Assembly: GCF_035916755.1 (NCBI RefSeq)
Contig: NZ_JAYWIX010000002.1
Coordinates: forward strand, 1-64,000
Direction: 5' to 3'
Length of the DNA: 64,000 nucleotides
Origin: Rothia sp035916755
GTDB taxonomy: Bacteria; Actinomycetota; Actinomycetes; Actinomycetales; Micrococcaceae
A model generated the notes under the pieces. It saw nothing but the letters and a program-made list of their open reading frames with translations, did not search any database and was not told where the DNA came from. Each line of letters opens with the position of its first letter. The stretch's first letter is position 1. The position numbers and the translations under genes are program-made. Positions 63,811-64,000 of this stretch are shown in pieces.

Positions 63811-63835
63811 AATAATCTAGACCTTTCCCTTACGA

Positions 63836-64000
63836 CTAACCGCGTGATGAAATTCGGTAAACGCCGCTAATAGTGCCCTGCCACCAGGTGCCAAAGGCAT
63901 CAATAGTGCCCACCATCTGCAAGGTGTCACCGCCACCCAAAAGAATGCTCACATGGTCAGGTAGACGCTGCTCGTAGAGGGTACGACCGGTCGCCATATC
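63836..64000 (-). CDS. 3' end of a gene running off the window
   Basis: The last 54 codons and TAG stop of a minus-strand frame that is open to the window edge. The tail ends HVSILLGGGDTLQMVGT then FGTWWQGTISGVYRISS, with repeated Gly-Thr and Trp residues, like the C-terminus of a secreted or cell-wall protein (NlpC-like or beta-rich domain). Family not determined. It leads a probable operon with the two downstream genes. Confidence 0.6.
   Translation of the reverse strand, partial: DMATGRTLYEQRLPDHVSILLGGGDTLQMVGTIDAFGTWWQGTISGVYRISSRG

Overview
The window looks like one end of a contig from a GC-rich Gram-positive actinobacterium. A Rothia-like member of the Micrococcaceae fits best, but this is inferred from gene content and not from a phylogenetic marker. 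Pointers are a DtxR-type iron regulator with all textbook metal ligands, DUF3027 and DUF3263 proteins, a CIRCE-controlled groEL without groES, a c-di-AMP riboswitch ahead of an NlpC/P60 hydrolase, a two-gene sialic acid/Sat-type transporter theme, and frequent GTG/TTG starts. The first 95 bases are an almost pure C homopolymer and are probably a sequencing or assembly artefact.

Layout. 0.2-9.6 kb: a sialic acid catabolism and uptake operon on the minus strand (nanE, nanK, nanA-like lyase, ABC transporter with a permease-ATPase fusion, lipoprotein) with a divergent GntR regulator and a perfect palindromic operator. 9.8-12.7 kb: methionine importer metQNI. 12.7-18.2 kb: an accessory stretch with an orphan ribbon-helix-helix antitoxin between 37-bp direct repeats, small hypotheticals, a polymorphic-toxin remnant with a possible immunity gene cut by an IS3-family element, and a 31-bp-period repeat array. 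18.2-25.9 kb: a tandem-domain histidine phosphatase, a VanZ-like protein and a complete fructose PTS locus (fruR, fruK, fruA, ptsI, ptsH). 26-36.3 kb: a FemX-like peptidyltransferase, two tandem ThrE-type exporters, ung, DUF3263, a LytR_C protein, groEL, a 50-residue membrane peptide and rlmC.

36.3-40.3 kb: a chimeric pseudogene, then a catechol (2,3-dihydroxybenzoate) operon behind an iron-box-like element, closed by a convergent phosphopantetheinyl transferase. 40.3-47.2 kb: an acetyltransferase, RNase HI with an extra domain, a lone WXG100 protein, a two-component system, DUF3027 and an MFS exporter. 47.2-51.3 kb: serC, dtxR, the riboswitch/MtrA-box-controlled NlpC/P60 gene and tRNA-Arg(CCU). 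51.4-64 kb: a CydDC-like ABC exporter, pcrA, a SoxG-like protein, sucCD and a group of uncharacterised genes, two of them with Tat signals, running off the end.

Functionally the window combines scavenging of host sugars (sialic acid, fructose), methionine import and iron acquisition, as expected of a mucosal commensal. The iron-box-like element upstream of the catechol genes and the DtxR regulator 12 kb away probably form one circuit. The most unusual signals are the 31-bp repeat array beside the IS, the orphan antitoxin between direct repeats, the long hairpins after binding-protein genes, the chimeric pseudogene, and the stacked MtrA-like and c-di-AMP control of the cell-wall hydrolase.
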